Position numbers and translations under genes: made by a program | Shown here: one piece after another, positions 8,016 through 16,934 of the stretch | Numbering within the stretch: the first letter of the stretch is position 1 | Layout of the letters: each line of letters starts with the position of its first letter | Source of the DNA: Ottowia oryzae | GTDB taxonomy: Bacteria; Pseudomonadota; Gammaproteobacteria; Burkholderiales; Burkholderiaceae_C | Reading direction: 5' to 3' | NCBI RefSeq assembly: GCF_003008535.1 | Contig: NZ_CP027666.1 | Span: forward strand, 372,001 to 436,000 | Length of the DNA: 64,000 nt | The notes under the pieces: generated by a model | Told to the model about the DNA's origin: nothing | Seen by the model: the letters and a program-made list of their open reading frames with translations, nothing else | Database searches by the model: none

Positions 8016-9329
8016 ATGAATGCTGAACTTCCGAGGGCTGACCGCTTGACCGAACACATCACGTCCGGGTGGGCTGCGGCATGGAGCCATACCCCGGGCC
8101 CGCAAGCGCTGGAATGGGCCTTGCTGCTGGCCGTGGCCGCACTCGCCGGCCATTGGGTGCAACGCTATACCCACCTGCCCAAGATCATCGGCTACGCCGT
8201 GGTGGGGGCCATCGCGGGTTGGGCGGGCCTGGCTGGCTCGGCATGGCCGCTGGGCGGCGTGAGCCTGCTTCTGCTGGAGCTGGCCATCGCCATCGTCCTG
8301 TTCGAGGCCGGCGCGCGGCTGTCGCTGCGCTGGTTGCGCCACAACCCGATGCTGGTGGTGCAAAGCCTGGCCGAGTCCTTCGCGACCTATGCGGTGGCAT
8401 TTCTGACGCTGCGCGCGCTGGGCCTGGACTTGCCGGTGGTGCGTGCGCTGTCGGTGCTGGCGGTGGCCTCGGCGCCCGCCGTGCTGATGCGGGTGGCGTC
8501 CGATTTGCGGGCCGATGGGCCCATCACCGACCGGTCCATCGCGCTGGCCACGCTGAACACGCTTTACGCGCTGACCTTGGGCACCGCCATGCTGCGCAGC
8601 ATCGGGCGGGCCGATTCGTCCATGCTGGCCTCGGTGGGCCTGTCGCTGGCGGTGCTGGGCATTTCGCTGGTGCTGGGCGGCGCGCTGGCGCTGCTGCTGG
8701 CGGGGGCTTTTCGCATCCTGCGCGCCACCAGCCAGGACACGGCGGTGGTCATGCTGGCGCTGGTGGGCGCCTGCACCGCCGTGGCGGGGCCGCTGGGCGG
8801 CTCGGCGCCGCTGGCTGCGCTGCTGGGCGGGCTGCTGCTCAAGCACATTTACCCGCGCCCGTGGGTGTGGCCGCGCCAGCTGGGCACGGCCGCATACATG
8901 CTGACCATCGTGATGTTCGTGCTGGTGTCTTCCACCGCCGCGCAGGCCGACTGGCAAGTCGCGCTGATCTGGGCCGTGCTGGCGCTGATCGTGGTGCGCG
9001 CCCTGGCGAAAGTGGGCGCGCTGGTGGCGATGAGCTGGGGCAGCGGCTTGTCGCCCCGCAAATCGTTCTGGGTGGGCGTGACGATGGTGCCCATGTCGTC
9101 GGTGGCGTTGCTGCTGACGTCGCAATTCGCGTCGGCGGCGCCGGCCATCGGCGAAAAGGTGTCTGCGGTGGCGCTGCCGGTGATCCTGATGACCGAGCTG
9201 GTGGGCGCCGTGCTGGTCAGCCTGGCCCTGACGCACACCGGCGAAGCCGCCAAGTCGGGCGCCGAGCCGCCACCCAATGAGGCGGCCCCCGAGCTGCCGC
9301 CCGAAACAACCCAAGGGCCATCGCTATGA
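8016..9329 (+). CDS. Kef-type cation:proton antiporter (membrane domain only)
   Basis: 437 residues with about 12 hydrophobic segments, CPA2 type. LPKIIGYAVVGAIAGWAG and LLLLELAIAIVLFEAGARL are typical of the Na+/H+ exchanger domain. There is no C-terminal RCK/TrkA-N domain; the protein ends in a short Pro/Glu-rich tail. TTAGGA lies a few bases before the ATG as a weak ribosome site. The stop overlaps the next start by 4 bp (ATGA), so it is coupled to the YbdK-like gene, perhaps a functional link to thiol or gamma-glutamyl metabolism as in glutathione-gated Kef systems (inference). Confidence 0.88.
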   Translation: MNAELPRADRLTEHITSGWAAAWSHTPGPQALEWALLLAVAALAGHWVQRYTHLPKIIGYAVVGAIAGWAGLAGSAWPLGGVSLLLLELAIAIVLFEAGARLSLRWLRHNPMLVVQSLAESFATYAVAFLTLRALGLDLPVVRALSVLAVASAPAVLMRVASDLRADGPITDRSIALATLNTLYALTLGTAMLRSIGRADSSMLASVGLSLAVLGISLVLGGALALLLAGAFRILRATSQDTAVVMLALVGACTAVAGPLGGSAPLAALLGGLLLKHIYPRPWVWPRQLGTAAYMLTIVMFVLVSSTAAQADWQVALIWAVLALIVVRALAKVGALVAMSWGSGLSPRKSFWVGVTMVPMSSVALLLTSQFASAAPAIGEKVSAVALPVILMTELVGAVLVSLALTHTGEAAKSGAEPPPNEAAPELPPETTQGPSL

Positions 9330-10444
9330 GCCTCGAAGCCTTCGGCCAGTCCGAAGCCCTGACGCTGGGCGTAGAGCTGGAGCTGCAGCTGGTCAACACG
9401 CACGACTACAACCTGACCCACTACGCCGACGACATGCTGCGGCTGATGGCCAAGCGCGATTTGCCCGGCAGCGTGGTGCCAGAGATGACGGCCGGGATGA
9501 TCGAAATATCCACCGACGTCTGCCACACCTGGCGCGAGGCGCAGGGCCAGTTGCAGCAGATCCGCGACGCGCTGGTGCAGTGCGCCGACAAGCTGGGCAT
9601 CGCCGTGGTGGGCGGGGGCACGCACCCGTTCCAGCAGTGGCACCAGCAGCGCATCTACGACAAGCCGCGCTTTCACCAGCTGTCGCAGCTGTACGGCTAC
9701 CTGTCCAAGCAATTCACCATCTTTGGCCAGCACGTGCACGTGGGCTGCCCCGATGCCGACACGGCGCTGTACACGCTGCATTGCATGTCGCGCTACATCC
9801 CGCACTTCATCGCGCTGGCCGCATCCAGCCCCTACGTGCAGGCGCAAGACACCGCCTTCGATTCGGCGCGGCTGAACTCGGTATTTGCCTTTCCGCTGTC
9901 GGGCCGCGCGCCCTGCCTGCTGACCTGGGCCGAGTTCAGCGCGTACTTCGACAAGATGACGCGCACCGGCGTGGTCAAGAGCATGAAGGACTTCTATTGG
10001 GACATTCGCCCCAAGCCGGAGTTCGGCACGATTGAGGTGCGCGTGTTCGACACCCCCTTGACGGTGGAGCGTGCCGCCACGCTGGCCGGCCTGGTGCAGT
10101 GCCTGGCGGCGTGGTTTCAACAAGACCGGCCCTTCGTGCCCTGCGAAGACGACTACCTCGTCTACAGCTACAACCGCTTTCAGGCCTGCCGCTTCGGGCT
10201 GGACGCGGTGTATGTCGACCCGGCCAGTGGCGAACACTTGCCGCTGCGCGACCACCTGCTGGCCACCATGGAGCGCCTGGCGCCCTTCGCCACCCCGTGC
10301 GACGCCACCGGCGCGCTCACCGCGCTGGGCCAGCTGGTGGCAGAAGACCGCAACGACGCGCGCTGGCTGCGCGAACGCCAGGCGCGCGAACACCTGCTGG
10401 GCGAGGTAATCCGCCAGGCGGCGCTGCGCTTTCGCGGGGGCTGA
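9326..10444 (+). CDS. YbdK-family carboxylate-amine ligase (glutamate-cysteine ligase family 2)
   Basis: 372 residues, full family length. LTLGVELELQLVN at the N-terminus, PEMTAGMIEISTDVCHT, GGGTHPFQQWHQQRI and FGQHVHVGCPDADTALY are the GCS2 signature blocks; KPEFGTIEVRVFDTP is the later substrate-binding stretch. The family makes an amide bond with ATP; E. coli YbdK has weak gamma-glutamylcysteine ligase activity, but the real substrate is uncertain. Its ATG overlaps the antiporter stop (ATGA). Confidence 0.93.
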   Translation: MSLEAFGQSEALTLGVELELQLVNTHDYNLTHYADDMLRLMAKRDLPGSVVPEMTAGMIEISTDVCHTWREAQGQLQQIRDALVQCADKLGIAVVGGGTHPFQQWHQQRIYDKPRFHQLSQLYGYLSKQFTIFGQHVHVGCPDADTALYTLHCMSRYIPHFIALAASSPYVQAQDTAFDSARLNSVFAFPLSGRAPCLLTWAEFSAYFDKMTRTGVVKSMKDFYWDIRPKPEFGTIEVRVFDTPLTVERAATLAGLVQCLAAWFQQDRPFVPCEDDYLVYSYNRFQACRFGLDAVYVDPASGEHLPLRDHLLATMERLAPFATPCDATGALTALGQLVAEDRNDARWLRERQAREHLLGEVIRQAALRFRGG

Positions 10445-10555
10445 CAGTGCGTGCGCGGCGCCACCCGTCACGCCTGCATCCATCCCACGCGGAACCCCGC
10501 CCGCCGCGCACGGCTCTGACACGACTTCGGCTTTGGCATCACAATCCACCCCATC

Positions 10556-11404
10556 ATGACCCTGCGCATCGGCATTTCGGCTCGTCTGTTGCATGCACCC
10601 CCGCCTGGCCTGGGCCTGCCGCTCAAGCGCCTGCAGTACCTGGAAAGCAACATGGCGCACTGGATCATGAATTACGGCGTGGTCGCGCTGATGATCCCTT
10701 TCATCGACCAGCGCACGCCCACGCTGCGCAAGCGCCCGCCCACGGCCGACCTGGTTGAAAACCTGGACGGCCTGGTGCTGCAGGGCGGGGTGGACATCAG
10801 CCCCGAAACCTACGGCGCCAAGCCCTGGAAGACCGAAACCGACGCCGACCCCATCCGCGATGAATACGAGCTAGACCTGCTGCGCGGCTTCATCGGCGCG
10901 GGCAAGCCCGTGCTGGGCATCTGCCGCGGCGCGCAGCTGCTGAACGTGTACTTCGGCGGCACGCTGGTGCAGGACATCCCCACGCAGTGGCCCGGCGCCA
11001 TCAAGCACCAGGACACGCAAAACTACGACCGCCTGGTGCATGAGGTGCATTTCGTGCCCGGCTCGCTGCTGTCCGACATCTACGGCTATGAGCCGCAGCA
11101 CGTCACCAGCATCCACCACCAGTGCGTGGACGAAGTGGGGCGCGGGCTGGTGATCGAGGCGCGCAGCCCGATCGACCGCGTGCCCGAAGCCATTCGCCAC
11201 ACCAGCTACCCCTTCGTGATGGGCGTGCAGTGGCACCCCGAGTTCCATATGAACGCGCAGGACGCCGCCTCGCCCGCGCTGGACAGCGGCCCGCTGATGA
11301 TGGCTTTCCTCAAGGCCGCCGCGCGCCGCGCCGGCCGCATGCGCCGCCTGACCGACGGCGTCGCCCGCGTGCGCGAACGCGCCAACGCTTTCGGCGGCCG
11401 CTGA
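10556..11404 (+). CDS. Gamma-glutamyl-gamma-aminobutyrate hydrolase family protein (peptidase C26)
   Basis: 282 residues, class I glutamine amidotransferase-like fold. The nucleophile elbow is GICRGAQLLNVYFGG (Cys) and the His/Glu pair lies in GVQWHPEF. DGLVLQGGVDISPETYG is typical of PuuD-like enzymes that split gamma-glutamyl amides. It sits between YbdK-like and thiL genes and may remove gamma-glutamyl groups formed by its neighbour (inference). CACAAT lies 10 nt before the ATG and no Shine-Dalgarno is seen. Confidence 0.9.
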   Translation: MTLRIGISARLLHAPPPGLGLPLKRLQYLESNMAHWIMNYGVVALMIPFIDQRTPTLRKRPPTADLVENLDGLVLQGGVDISPETYGAKPWKTETDADPIRDEYELDLLRGFIGAGKPVLGICRGAQLLNVYFGGTLVQDIPTQWPGAIKHQDTQNYDRLVHEVHFVPGSLLSDIYGYEPQHVTSIHHQCVDEVGRGLVIEARSPIDRVPEAIRHTSYPFVMGVQWHPEFHMNAQDAASPALDSGPLMMAFLKAAARRAGRMRRLTDGVARVRERANAFGGR

Positions 11405-11432
11405 GCCCCCACCCGGCTGCAAGGTTGCCAAG

Positions 11433-12482
11433 GTGGGCGAGTTCGACCTGATCGCGCGCTATTTCAAGCGCAACACGGCCCCAGCGCAGGCGGCACCAGC
11501 GCCAGCAGCTAGCTTATCTATAGCAAAAGACACGCCCGGCGTGGCGCTGGGCATTGGCGACGACTGCGCCTTGCTCACCCCCGCGCCCGGCCAGCAGCTG
11601 GCCATCAGCACCGACATGCTGGTCGAAGGCCGCCACTTCTTCGCCGACGTCGACCCCGCCGCGCTGGGCCACAAGGCGCTGGCCGTCAACCTGAGCGATC
11701 TGGCCGCCATGGGCGCGCAGCCGCTGGCCTTTACCCTTGCCCTCGCGCTGCCACCAGCGCGTGCGGGCGACGATGCGTGGATGAGCGGGTTTGCGCGCGG
11801 CCTGTTCGCGCTGGCGGATGAGCACCGCTGCGCGCTGGTGGGCGGCGACACCACCGCCGGGCCGCTGAACATCAGCATCACCGTGCTGGGCCAGGTGCCC
11901 GCGGGCCAGGCGCTGAGGCGCGACGGCGCCCGCGCGGGCGACGACATCTGGGTCAGCGGCACGCTGGGCGACGCGCGGCTGGCGCTGCTTGCGCTGCAGG
12001 GCCAACTGGCGCTGCCGCCCGATCAGCTGGCCACCCTGCGCCAGCGCCTGGAGCAGCCCACGCCGCGCCTCGCGCTGGGCACCGCGCTGCGCGGCGCGGC
12101 CACCAGCGCCATCGACCTGAGCGATGGCCTGGCGGGCGACCTGCGCCACATCCTGAACGCCAGCGGCGTGGGCGCAGTGCTGGACGCCAAGGCCTTGCGC
12201 ACGGCGGGCGCGACAGCGGCAACGGCAACGGGGCTGGCGCACGCGCGTTCCGCCGATGCGGGCCAGGATCTGCAGCACACGCTGACGGGCGGCGACGACT
12301 ACGAGCTGCTGTTCACCGCAGCGCCTGCGCAGCGCGAAGCCGTGCGCGCGGCGGGCGCCGCCAGCGCCACGCCGGTGACACGCATCGGCCGCATCGAACC
12401 GGCGCAGGGCGCGTGGCTGCAGGACGCGCAAGGCGGCCGCCAGCCGCTCAGCGACTTCCGGTCGTTCGACCACTTCGCCTGA
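11433..12482 (+). CDS. thiL: Thiamine-monophosphate kinase
   Basis: 349 residues, phosphorylates thiamine monophosphate to the pyrophosphate, last step of thiamine cofactor synthesis. GTG start, giving the usual GEFDLIARYF beginning. Motifs: GIGDDCALL, STDMLVEGRHFF, HKALAVNLSDLAAMGA, LVGGDTTAGPLNISI, SAIDLSDGLAGDL and LTGGDDYELLF. An Ala-rich segment near residues 15-35 includes ASLSIAKD, translated from a scrap of the dispersed repeat (about 11507-11535). 28 bp after the C26 hydrolase gene, so probably cotranscribed. Confidence 0.96.
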   Translation: MGEFDLIARYFKRNTAPAQAAPAPAASLSIAKDTPGVALGIGDDCALLTPAPGQQLAISTDMLVEGRHFFADVDPAALGHKALAVNLSDLAAMGAQPLAFTLALALPPARAGDDAWMSGFARGLFALADEHRCALVGGDTTAGPLNISITVLGQVPAGQALRRDGARAGDDIWVSGTLGDARLALLALQGQLALPPDQLATLRQRLEQPTPRLALGTALRGAATSAIDLSDGLAGDLRHILNASGVGAVLDAKALRTAGATAATATGLAHARSADAGQDLQHTLTGGDDYELLFTAAPAQREAVRAAGAASATPVTRIGRIEPAQGAWLQDAQGGRQPLSDFRSFDHFA

Positions 12483-12568
12483 GGGCGTTGGGCAGCAGCG
12501 GCGGCCCCTCAGTTGCAGCGGCGCGTAGCCAGGCAGGCGTGCCGCTCAGGTCACTGCAACGAACGCAA

Positions 12569-12612
12569 AACTATCAAATCAATAGCTGCCAGCGCCCGCG
12601 CAGAGAGCGCTA
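12569..12612 (+). repeat. Dispersed repeat between convergent genes
   Basis: CTATCAAATCAATAGCTGCC followed by AGCGCCCGCGCAGAGAGCGCTAGG. It fills the gap between thiL and the FAH-family gene and supplies that gene's TAG stop codon. Confidence 0.8.
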
Positions 12613-13602
12613 GGCGCCGAATTGAACGATCTTCTGCTCGATCGCACCGAACAGCGGCTGCCCGTCGCGCCCGCGCATGTCGATGCGCACCGTGTCGCCA
12701 AAACGCAGGTAGTCGGTCTGCGCGGCGCCGTCTTGCAGCGCTTCCATGGCGAGCTTTTCGGCCACGCTGGCGTAGCCCTTGGGCCACTCGCGGCGGCCGT
12801 TGGCTTCAACGCCCGCGTTGCTGACGGGGCCGGTGCCAACCAGCGTGCCGGCGCGCAGGCGGCGGGTGCGCGCGGCGTGGGCAATCAGCTCGCCCAGGCC
12901 CCAGCGCATGTCGGCACCTGCGTCGGCCATGCCCACCTTGCGCCCGTTCCAGCTGGTTTGCAGGGTGAGGTGCACGCGGCCGTCTTGCCAGGCGTCGCCC
13001 AGCTCGTCCGGCGTGACGGCGACCGGGCTGAACGCGGTATGGGGCTGGCTGGCGACGGCGCCCCACGCTTGGGCGGCGGGCGGTGCGGCCCACTGGCGCA
13101 GCGTGGTGTCGTTGGCCAGCATCAGCAGGCGCACGGCGTCCAGGCCTTGCTCGGGCGTGGCGCCCAGGGGCACGTCGGCCACGATGGCGACCAGCTCGCC
13201 GCCAAAGTCGATGCCCCAGGCCTCGTCGGCCACCTGCACGTCGTCGCGCGGGCCGCGCAGGTCGTCGCTGGCGCGCTGGCGCAGCAGCGGGCCGGGCGCG
13301 TCGGCCAGGGCGGGTTGCACCAGCTGAAGGTGGTTGGGGTAGGCCGCGCCTTCGATGCGCTGGCCCGTGCGCGGCAGCGGCGCCATGCACTGCGCCGGGT
13401 CAAACGGGAACGGATGGCGCGCGCGCCCGTGGTTCAGCGCGTCGTACAGGTCTTGCAGCTGCGGGGCGATGAAGTTCCAGTCGTCCAGCGCCTGCTGCAG
13501 GCGCTGCGCGATGCCGGTGGCGAAGTGGGCAGTGCCCAGGTCGCGTGAAACGACCAGCAATTGCCCGTCGCGCGAGCCGTCTTTCAAAGTAGCCAGTTTC
13601 AT
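12610..13602 (-). CDS. Fumarylacetoacetate hydrolase family protein
   Basis: 330 residues, starting MKLATLKDGSRDGQL. The C-terminal FAH fold shows AWGIDFGGELVAIVAD (metal-binding acidic residues), LMLANDTTL and TLVGTGPVSNAG, where the family usually has GTI. The long N-terminal part with PLPRTGQRIEGAAYPNHL fits the ~330-residue subgroup common in Burkholderiales, related to fumarylacetoacetase in tyrosine catabolism. It stands alone, so whether it cleaves fumarylacetoacetate or another acylpyruvate is open. Divergent from the DUF3108 gene. Confidence 0.9.
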   Translation of the reverse strand: MKLATLKDGSRDGQLLVVSRDLGTAHFATGIAQRLQQALDDWNFIAPQLQDLYDALNHGRARHPFPFDPAQCMAPLPRTGQRIEGAAYPNHLQLVQPALADAPGPLLRQRASDDLRGPRDDVQVADEAWGIDFGGELVAIVADVPLGATPEQGLDAVRLLMLANDTTLRQWAAPPAAQAWGAVASQPHTAFSPVAVTPDELGDAWQDGRVHLTLQTSWNGRKVGMADAGADMRWGLGELIAHAARTRRLRAGTLVGTGPVSNAGVEANGRREWPKGYASVAEKLAMEALQDGAAQTDYLRFGDTVRIDMRGRDGQPLFGAIEQKIVQFGA

Positions 13603-13713
13603 GGGAATAGCGTGCGTGCGCGGGCGGCGCAGGCCGGCCCGCACCGTGAAGAAGGACGGCTGGTGGGCGCCGCTTCGTGGATGGAAAATGATACTAGAGC
13701 ACGCTGCGCAACC

Positions 13714-14904
13714 ATGGCCGACGACGCCCCCCGCCACCTCTCACCGCCCTGGCTGCGGTTGCTTGGGCTGGTGTTGCTGGCGCATGCGCTGGTGCTGACG
13801 GCGCTGGCGCCGCCCGTGCGCCGGACCGCCGTGGCACCGCCCGCACCCGCGTGGGCGACGCGGACGGTGGCAGCGCCTGCGGCAGCGCCGGAAGTGCGGG
13901 AAGGCGCACGCGATGCCGGGGCCGATGACGGGCCGCCAGCGGCGATTGCCACGCAGAAAGCGCATACGAGAAACTCGGCGCCAGCGCACGCTGCGCCTTC
14001 GCCATCTGCTACAAAAACCAAAGCGGATCAACCGCTGCGCGCGCCCAGCCCCGTCGCGCGCCGCGTGCCCGCGTCATCCAGAGCGGCGGACGCGGCACAG
14101 CCGTCAAAAGCGCCACCTGCCGCTGCGCTTGGCAAGTTTTCGCCCGCATCGCCCGTCAGCGCATCCACCGGTTCGCCCGCCGGCGCCGCCCAGCCAGCGC
14201 CGGTGTCGATCTCGGCCAGCCCCGCCAAGTCACCCAGCAAACAGACCCTGCCGCCCGTCCAAATCCCGCCGGCCGCCACGCTGAACTACGCCGTCACCGG
14301 CACGGCGCGCGGCGTGCCGTACGCCACCCAGTCGCAGCTGCGCTGGCAGCCCGAGGCCAGCCGCTACCAGGCCGAATGGGTCACCCAGGCAGGTGCCGCT
14401 GGCGCCGTGGCGCGCCGCTGGCAAAGCCAGGGGCTGGTGACGGCCACCGGGCTGATGCCCGAGCGCTTTGCAGAGAAAACCCGCAGCGAACGGGCGGCGC
14501 ATTTCGACGCCGCGGGCCAGCGCATCCGCTTCAGCGCCAACACGCCCGATGCCGAATGGTCGGCCGGAGGGCAAGACCGTTTGAGCGCCGTGCTGCAACT
14601 GGCCGGCATGCTGGCCGCCGCGCCAGCGCGCTACCCACCGGGCAGCCAGATCGCGCTGCAAACCGCTGGCGCGCGCGACGCGCCCACCTGGCTCTGGCAG
14701 GTGCTGGACGACGAAACGCTGGACATCGCTGGCCGCCCCGTGCCCTGCGCCGTGCTGGTGCACCCGCCCGAAGCGCCGTACGAACCGGCCACCGCGCTCT
14801 GGCTGGCGCGGCCATTCGGCCACCTGCCCGTGCGCCTGCGCACCACCCAAGCCAACGGCGACACGCTGGAACACCAGCTGCAGAGCTGGCCCACCGCGTG
14901 GTAG
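13714..14904 (+). CDS. DUF3108 domain-containing protein
   Basis: 396 residues from MADDAPRHL. One membrane segment near the N-terminus (LRLLGLVLLAHALVLTAL), a Pro/Ala/Ser-rich linker (about 40-190), then a C-terminal DUF3108 domain from TLNYAVTGTARGVPYATQS to the end. Probably anchored in the inner membrane with the domain in the periplasm; function unknown. The in-frame ATG at 13681 would add 11 residues. Part of the linker (about 13996-14030, SATKTKAD) derives from repeat-like sequence. Confidence 0.82.
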   Translation: MADDAPRHLSPPWLRLLGLVLLAHALVLTALAPPVRRTAVAPPAPAWATRTVAAPAAAPEVREGARDAGADDGPPAAIATQKAHTRNSAPAHAAPSPSATKTKADQPLRAPSPVARRVPASSRAADAAQPSKAPPAAALGKFSPASPVSASTGSPAGAAQPAPVSISASPAKSPSKQTLPPVQIPPAATLNYAVTGTARGVPYATQSQLRWQPEASRYQAEWVTQAGAAGAVARRWQSQGLVTATGLMPERFAEKTRSERAAHFDAAGQRIRFSANTPDAEWSAGGQDRLSAVLQLAGMLAAAPARYPPGSQIALQTAGARDAPTWLWQVLDDETLDIAGRPVPCAVLVHPPEAPYEPATALWLARPFGHLPVRLRTTQANGDTLEHQLQSWPTAW

Positions 14905-15084
14905 CGCGGTAACGCGATAGCGCGCCGCGCGAGATCCGTGCATTTGTCACACAGATTGGCCGGCCGGCCGCGCAATCACCAACCGTTGCGGCACGGGCGT
15001 GCACCTTGAAATACGCTGGTGCGTTCTTATCTGTACCTGGCGCGAAAGCCTCGCGCGCACCCCAGAGAAAGACGCTACGCCACG

Positions 15085-15366
15085 ATGAACACGCTCTACG
15101 ACTCCGACAGCTTCGCGGTCGTCCACCTGCTGCCTGAGGCGCTGCAAGACGCCGATGTGCCCGCTGGCACGCCGGGGCTGGCGCGCCACGGGTTCGAGAT
15201 CGTGGACAAGCGCTCCGGCAAAGAGGTTTACCTGGATGGCCTATGGGCCGAGCTGTTCCAGCAACGCATCGCCGCGTGGCAGGAAAACCTGCCCACCCAG
15301 GAAGAAGTGGAAGACACGCTGGAAGGCTACGCCGAGCTGGCGCAAAACCCGGTAGTGGTGCATTGA
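15085..15366 (+). CDS. DUF3567 family protein
   Basis: 93 residues. MNTLYDSDSFAVVHLLPEA and HGFEIVDKRSGKEVYLDG are the family hallmark, conserved in betaproteobacteria. Acidic, soluble, no signal peptide; function unknown. The start at 15085 is preferred over the in-frame upstream start because it begins the conserved region. Followed by a strong terminator at 15421. Confidence 0.88.
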   Translation: MNTLYDSDSFAVVHLLPEALQDADVPAGTPGLARHGFEIVDKRSGKEVYLDGLWAELFQQRIAAWQENLPTQEEVEDTLEGYAELAQNPVVVH

Positions 15367-15420
15367 TTCAACGCGCCTTGCTCTAAAACCTTGGCCGGCG
15401 CGCCGCCGGCCCGCCAAACC

Positions 15421-15454
15421 ACAAGCCCGCTGATCAGCGGGCTTGTTGCTTTCT
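15421..15454 (+). terminator. Rho-independent terminator
   Basis: ACAAGCCCGCT - GATC - AGCGGGCTTGT is a perfect 11-bp stem with a 4-base loop (15421-15446), followed by TGCTTTCT. It ends the DUF3567 transcript. Confidence 0.85.
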
Positions 15455-15494
15455 GCGGTTTCGGCCGAGTTGCACCGACCGTCTCCAGCCGCAA

Positions 15495-15550
15495 TTTACT
15501 ATCTTCCTTATAGCTGCCAGCGCCCTTGCAACGGGCGCTAACGGCCGATT
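15495..15550 (+). repeat. Dispersed repeat at the pseudogene junction
   Basis: ACTATCTTCCTTATAGCTGC then CAGCGCCCTTGCAACGGGCGCTAACGGCC, a near full-length member. It ends where homology to the ChaN-like protein starts. Confidence 0.85.
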
Positions 15551-16201
15551 CATTCCTTAAACCTGCACGCGCTGGCGCTGGAAATGACCGAGCGCGGCCA
15601 CAGCATCGCCGGCCTGCCGCGCAACGCCAGCCACGCGCAGGTGCGCCAGACACTGGCGTGGGCCGACGCAGGCTGGCCCTGGGCCCACTACGGCCCGGTG
15701 GTGATGGCGGCGGTGCGCGAAGGTGTTCCGGTGGTGGGCGACAACCTGCCGCGCGCGCAAATGCGTGCCGCCATGCAAGACAGCACGCTGGATGCGCGCC
15801 TGCCCGCGCCGCAGCTGGCTGAGCAGGAAGCGCGCATCCGCACCGGCCACTGCAACGCGCTGCCAGGCAGCCAGATTCGCCCCATGACGCGCGTGCTGAT
15901 TGCGCGCGGCCTGGCGATGGCCGACACCGTGACCGGGGCGCGCCAGCCGGGCCGTGGGGTGCTGCTGGTGGCCGGCAACGGACACGTCGCACGCGGGCTG
16001 GGTGTGCCGGTGCATCTAGCGACTGATATAGAGGTGAAAGTGCTTTCAGCGCAGGCGGAACCGGCGCTGGCAGCTACGAAAACCGAAGCAACTGAACCCT
16101 CGCCCGACCTGCTGGACGGCGACTTGCGCTGGCCCACGCCGCCCGTGCCACCGCGCGATCACTGCGCCGCTTTCCGCGTGCCTGTGTCGCGCACGCGTTG
16201 A
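15542..16201 (+). pseudogene. 5'-truncated ChaN-like haem-binding lipoprotein
   Basis: The open frame begins directly after a TAA at 15539 inside the dispersed repeat. From LNLHALALEMTERGHSIAGL onward it reads like the C-terminal two thirds of ChaN-family lipoproteins: WPWAHYGPVVMAAV, VPVVGDNLPRAQMRAAM, LPGSQIRPMTRVLIARG, LLVAGNGHVARGLGVP. The lipoprotein signal and the N-terminal G-E-x-H-D block (roughly the first 80 residues) are absent, so it cannot be exported normally. The C-terminus also runs through a repeat copy (16021-16090, VLSAQAEPALAATKTEA). Best read as a decaying gene; a start at 15584 would give 205 residues without a signal. Confidence 0.75.
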
Positions 16202-16254
16202 TCGGCCCACGCGGCCAGGCGGCAGGTGCCGCCCTTCACCGCGGCCAGCCGCCT

Positions 16255-16764
16255 TCAGGGGCGGTGCGGGTGATGGCCGTGCCGGCCAGGGCCGGGCGGG
16301 CCGCCGTGGGGCCCGGGGCGACCGGGGTGCGGGTGCCTGTCGTAGCGGCCAGGGTGGCGGTCAAAACGGTCGGGGATGCCGTCGCGGTCCCGGTCGCGGT
16401 AGCGCGGGCCGGTGCCGTAGGCGGGCACGGGGCTGCGTTCCCAGCGGGCGGGCTGGTAGGCCCAGCCGTTGGGTTGCCGATGCCATGCCGGGGCCGAATA
16501 GGCGTAGCCGGGGCGGTCGCGCAGCCAGTAGCCGCGCATCCACACATATTGGCCGCGCCGCCATTCGTAGTGCCCCGGCGCCCAGACGTAGCCGGGGCGC
16601 GGCGCCGGCACCATCACCTGCACGGGCGGCGGTGGCGGCGGGCCAATCTGCACGTTGATGTACGCCTGGGCGTGGGCGGCGCCCGCGGCGCCGAAGGTAA
16701 GCGCGCCGACGCCCAGCGCGGCGGCAGCCAGCCAGGCGGCGCGGCGGTTGGCGAAATGGGTCAT
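16255..16764 (-). CDS. YXWGXW repeat-containing secreted protein
   Basis: 169 residues from MTHFANRR. A signal peptide (AWLAAAALGVGALTFGAAGA, cleavage after AHA) is followed by a Pro stretch and the aromatic repeats GYVWAPGHYEWRRGQYVWMR typical of YXWGXW proteins. The tail DRDRDGIPDRFDRHP resembles a type 3 calcium-binding repeat and ends in His/Gly/Pro-rich sequence. Probably periplasmic or outer-membrane associated; function unknown. The start chosen gives a clean signal peptide; AGAAAGGACTGCGACC carries the ribosome site. Confidence 0.85.
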   Translation of the reverse strand: MTHFANRRAAWLAAAALGVGALTFGAAGAAHAQAYINVQIGPPPPPPVQVMVPAPRPGYVWAPGHYEWRRGQYVWMRGYWLRDRPGYAYSAPAWHRQPNGWAYQPARWERSPVPAYGTGPRYRDRDRDGIPDRFDRHPGRYDRHPHPGRPGPHGGPPGPGRHGHHPHRP

Positions 16765-16934
16765 GGTCGCAGTCCTTTCTGACGGGTTGGCGATGGCTTC
16801 ATGCTGCAGGCCACAGGTGTGCATTGTGCAAAGCCGGCGCAAAGTTCAGTACGCAAAAAGGTAACAGCTGCGCCCGGGGCGTTGCGGGATGAAACGCGCG
16901 GCGGCAGGCGCGCTGGCGCCGCCGCCGCGGCCCA

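Noticed and set aside
5913..9314. 1133-residue open frame on the minus strand
   Set aside because: Antisense to the SpecificRecomb and antiporter genes; no domain signature.
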